NCBI GenBank assembly: GCA_016292775.1
Contig: JAEDFN010000021.1
Coordinates: forward strand, 1-26,663
Length of the DNA: 26,663 bases
Direction: 5' to 3'
From: Paludibacteraceae bacterium
GTDB taxonomy: Bacteria; Bacteroidota; Bacteroidia; Bacteroidales; Paludibacteraceae
Every line of letters starts with the position of its first letter. The first letter of the stretch is position 1. The translations under genes were made by a program, and so were the position numbers. Under the pieces are notes generated by a model, which made no database searches, was not told the origin of the DNA, and saw nothing but the letters and a program-made list of their open reading frames with translations. Positions 25,681-26,663 of this stretch are shown here, in pieces.

Positions 25681-26442
25681 ATGCTTTTCGACACAGTAAT
25701 AATAGGACCGATACATAGTCGCCGATTGGGGCGTTCATTAGGGGTAAACCTATTACATCAAACGGCAAAAATATGCTCTTTCAACTGCATCTATTGTGAA
25801 TGCGGATGGAACTTCCGCGCCGAGAGTCACCAGCCGAACCGCGAAGAGGTACGTGCCGCACTGGAAGCAAAAATGAAACAATTAATTGCTGATAATCAAG
25901 GCATTGATGTAATTACTTTTGCCGGAAACGGCGAACCTACCACTCATCCACAATTTCCACAAATCATCGACGACACTATAGAGCTGAGAAACAAATATTT
26001 CCCGGAAGCTAAAGTATCCGTACTCAGCAACGCCACAATGGTATGGAAACCGGAAGTGCGCGAAGCCCTGCTTAAAGTGGATAACAACATCCAAAAACTC
26101 GACTCCGCTTTCGATGAAACCGTACAAATTATTAACCAACCATGCGGCAAATATAGTGTTGAAAAAGTAATAGAAAACCTTGCTCTTTTCAATGGTAAAG
26201 TAATTGTGCAAACAATGTTTCTCAGAGGTGAGCACAATGGCAAAAAAATCGACAACACCACCGATACCGAGGTAAATGCCTGGATAGAGGCGGTAAAAAG
26301 AATAAACCCTTCGGAGGTAATGCTCTACTCCCTCGACAGGGTGCCACCGGTAAGCACTCTCATCAAAGTGGAGGCTGATGAACTGCAAAAAATTGCCGAT
26401 AAATTAAACGCTCTTGGATTTAAAACCTTAGTAACCAAATAA
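25681..26442 (+). CDS. Radical SAM protein (COG0731-like)
   Basis: 253 residues. The iron-sulfur motif CSFNCIYC (Cys32, Cys36, Cys39) binds the 4Fe-4S cluster that cleaves S-adenosylmethionine, and GNGEPT (82-87) is the usual SAM-contact motif. The start GPIHSRRLGRSLGVNLL is typical of this group, which is distantly related to the tRNA-modifying TYW1/Elp3-like enzymes. The substrate is not shown by sequence. No second iron-sulfur domain is seen. It starts 6 bases after the ABC ATPase stop and ends the only plus-strand unit. Confidence 0.88.
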   Translation: MLFDTVIIGPIHSRRLGRSLGVNLLHQTAKICSFNCIYCECGWNFRAESHQPNREEVRAALEAKMKQLIADNQGIDVITFAGNGEPTTHPQFPQIIDDTIELRNKYFPEAKVSVLSNATMVWKPEVREALLKVDNNIQKLDSAFDETVQIINQPCGKYSVEKVIENLALFNGKVIVQTMFLRGEHNGKKIDNTTDTEVNAWIEAVKRINPSEVMLYSLDRVPPVSTLIKVEADELQKIADKLNALGFKTLVTK

Positions 26443-26504
26443 ATTAGCATCATCTATCAAAAAACATCAACTTTAATTTGAAGGATAGTTACGCCATAAA
26501 ATAT

Positions 26505-26539
26505 ATTTTATCGGCTAAAAAATAGCCCCTTAGCAGCGG
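26505..26539. repeat. Hairpin repeat, copy 1
   Basis: First of two near-identical units. It starts ATTTTATCGGCTA, continues with A's and TAGCCCCTTAGCAGCGG, and contains a small hairpin GGCTA/TAGCC (26513-26517 and 26523-26527) with an A5 loop. A perfect 16-base palindrome (26496-26511) overlaps its left end. Confidence 0.75.
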
Positions 26540-26566
26540 TTCAACTCACTGGAGCAGATGAGCGAG

Positions 26567-26604
26567 ATTTTATCGGCTACAAAAAAATAGCCCCTTAGTA
26601 GCGG
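26567..26604. repeat. Hairpin repeat, copy 2
   Basis: Second unit, 62 bases after the first with a 27-base unrelated spacer between them. The same hairpin arms (26575-26579, 26588-26592) are kept while the loop is C plus seven A's. Only one other base differs (T for C in TTAGTAGCGG). The gene-free end of the window (26443-26663) holds nothing else I can name. Confidence 0.75.
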
Positions 26605-26663
26605 ATATTATTCTTTAAATTAGAAGGGACTTTATTCACGATATAAAACGGGACATCAAACGA

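Noticed and set aside
26505..26604. CRISPR array
   Set aside because: Only two units, with varying internal loops and one 27-base spacer, and no cas genes in view.

Overview
The window looks like a chromosomal piece from a member of the Bacteroidota, most probably order Bacteroidales. The clues are a PorG-like protein and a GldG-like protein, three Skp/OmpH-type chaperones beside BamA, a polytopic membrane AraC regulator, a FISUMP/VCBS secreted protein, promoter-like sites of the Bacteroidetes type (TTTG, about 20 bases, TAnnTTTG), and genes without obvious Shine-Dalgarno sequences. I cannot name a genus. Almost everything is on the minus strand. Only the two genes at the right end are on the plus strand.

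Read in the direction of transcription from the right, a long, tightly packed minus-strand block runs from about 24478 down to 9016: porG-like, uppS, bamA, a possible 44-residue small gene, skp1, skp2, (terminator), skp3, murI, a DEDDh exonuclease, an LptF/LptG permease, ribBA, a 7TM-HD phosphohydrolase (pgpH-like), a gldG-like gene, nfo, and a small membrane protein. Many junctions overlap by 1-4 bases or are spaced by 6-10 bases. The right half is an envelope-building cluster: undecaprenyl-PP synthesis, outer membrane protein folding and insertion, and D-glutamate for peptidoglycan. The rest mixes LPS export, riboflavin synthesis, probable cyclic-dinucleotide turnover and DNA repair.

To the left follows a second minus-strand group (8864 to 5588): a lipoprotein FKBP isomerase, a TPM-domain membrane protein with zinc-finger-like cysteine pairs, LemA, and an outer membrane beta-barrel protein. 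Then come single genes with their own promoters: class II fructose-bisphosphate aldolase (perfect 17-bp terminator stem after it), a membrane-bound AraC-type regulator, and a very large secreted protein (1031+ residues, cut by the left window edge) with a FISUMP domain and VCBS-like repeats. That large reading frame is open from 3093 to base 1.

On the right, the plus strand carries an ABC transporter ATPase with no permease next to it, followed 6 bases later by a radical SAM protein. The last 220 bases have no gene. They hold two copies of a 35-38 base repeat with a small hairpin.

Most of the content is ordinary housekeeping. No CRISPR array, tRNA, rRNA, insertion sequence or obvious defence system was seen. 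The items most worth a second look are the small gene between bamA and skp1, the terminator lying against the skp3 start codon, the GldG-like protein without GldF, the ABC ATPase/radical SAM pair, the large FISUMP/VCBS protein, and the hairpin repeat at the right edge.
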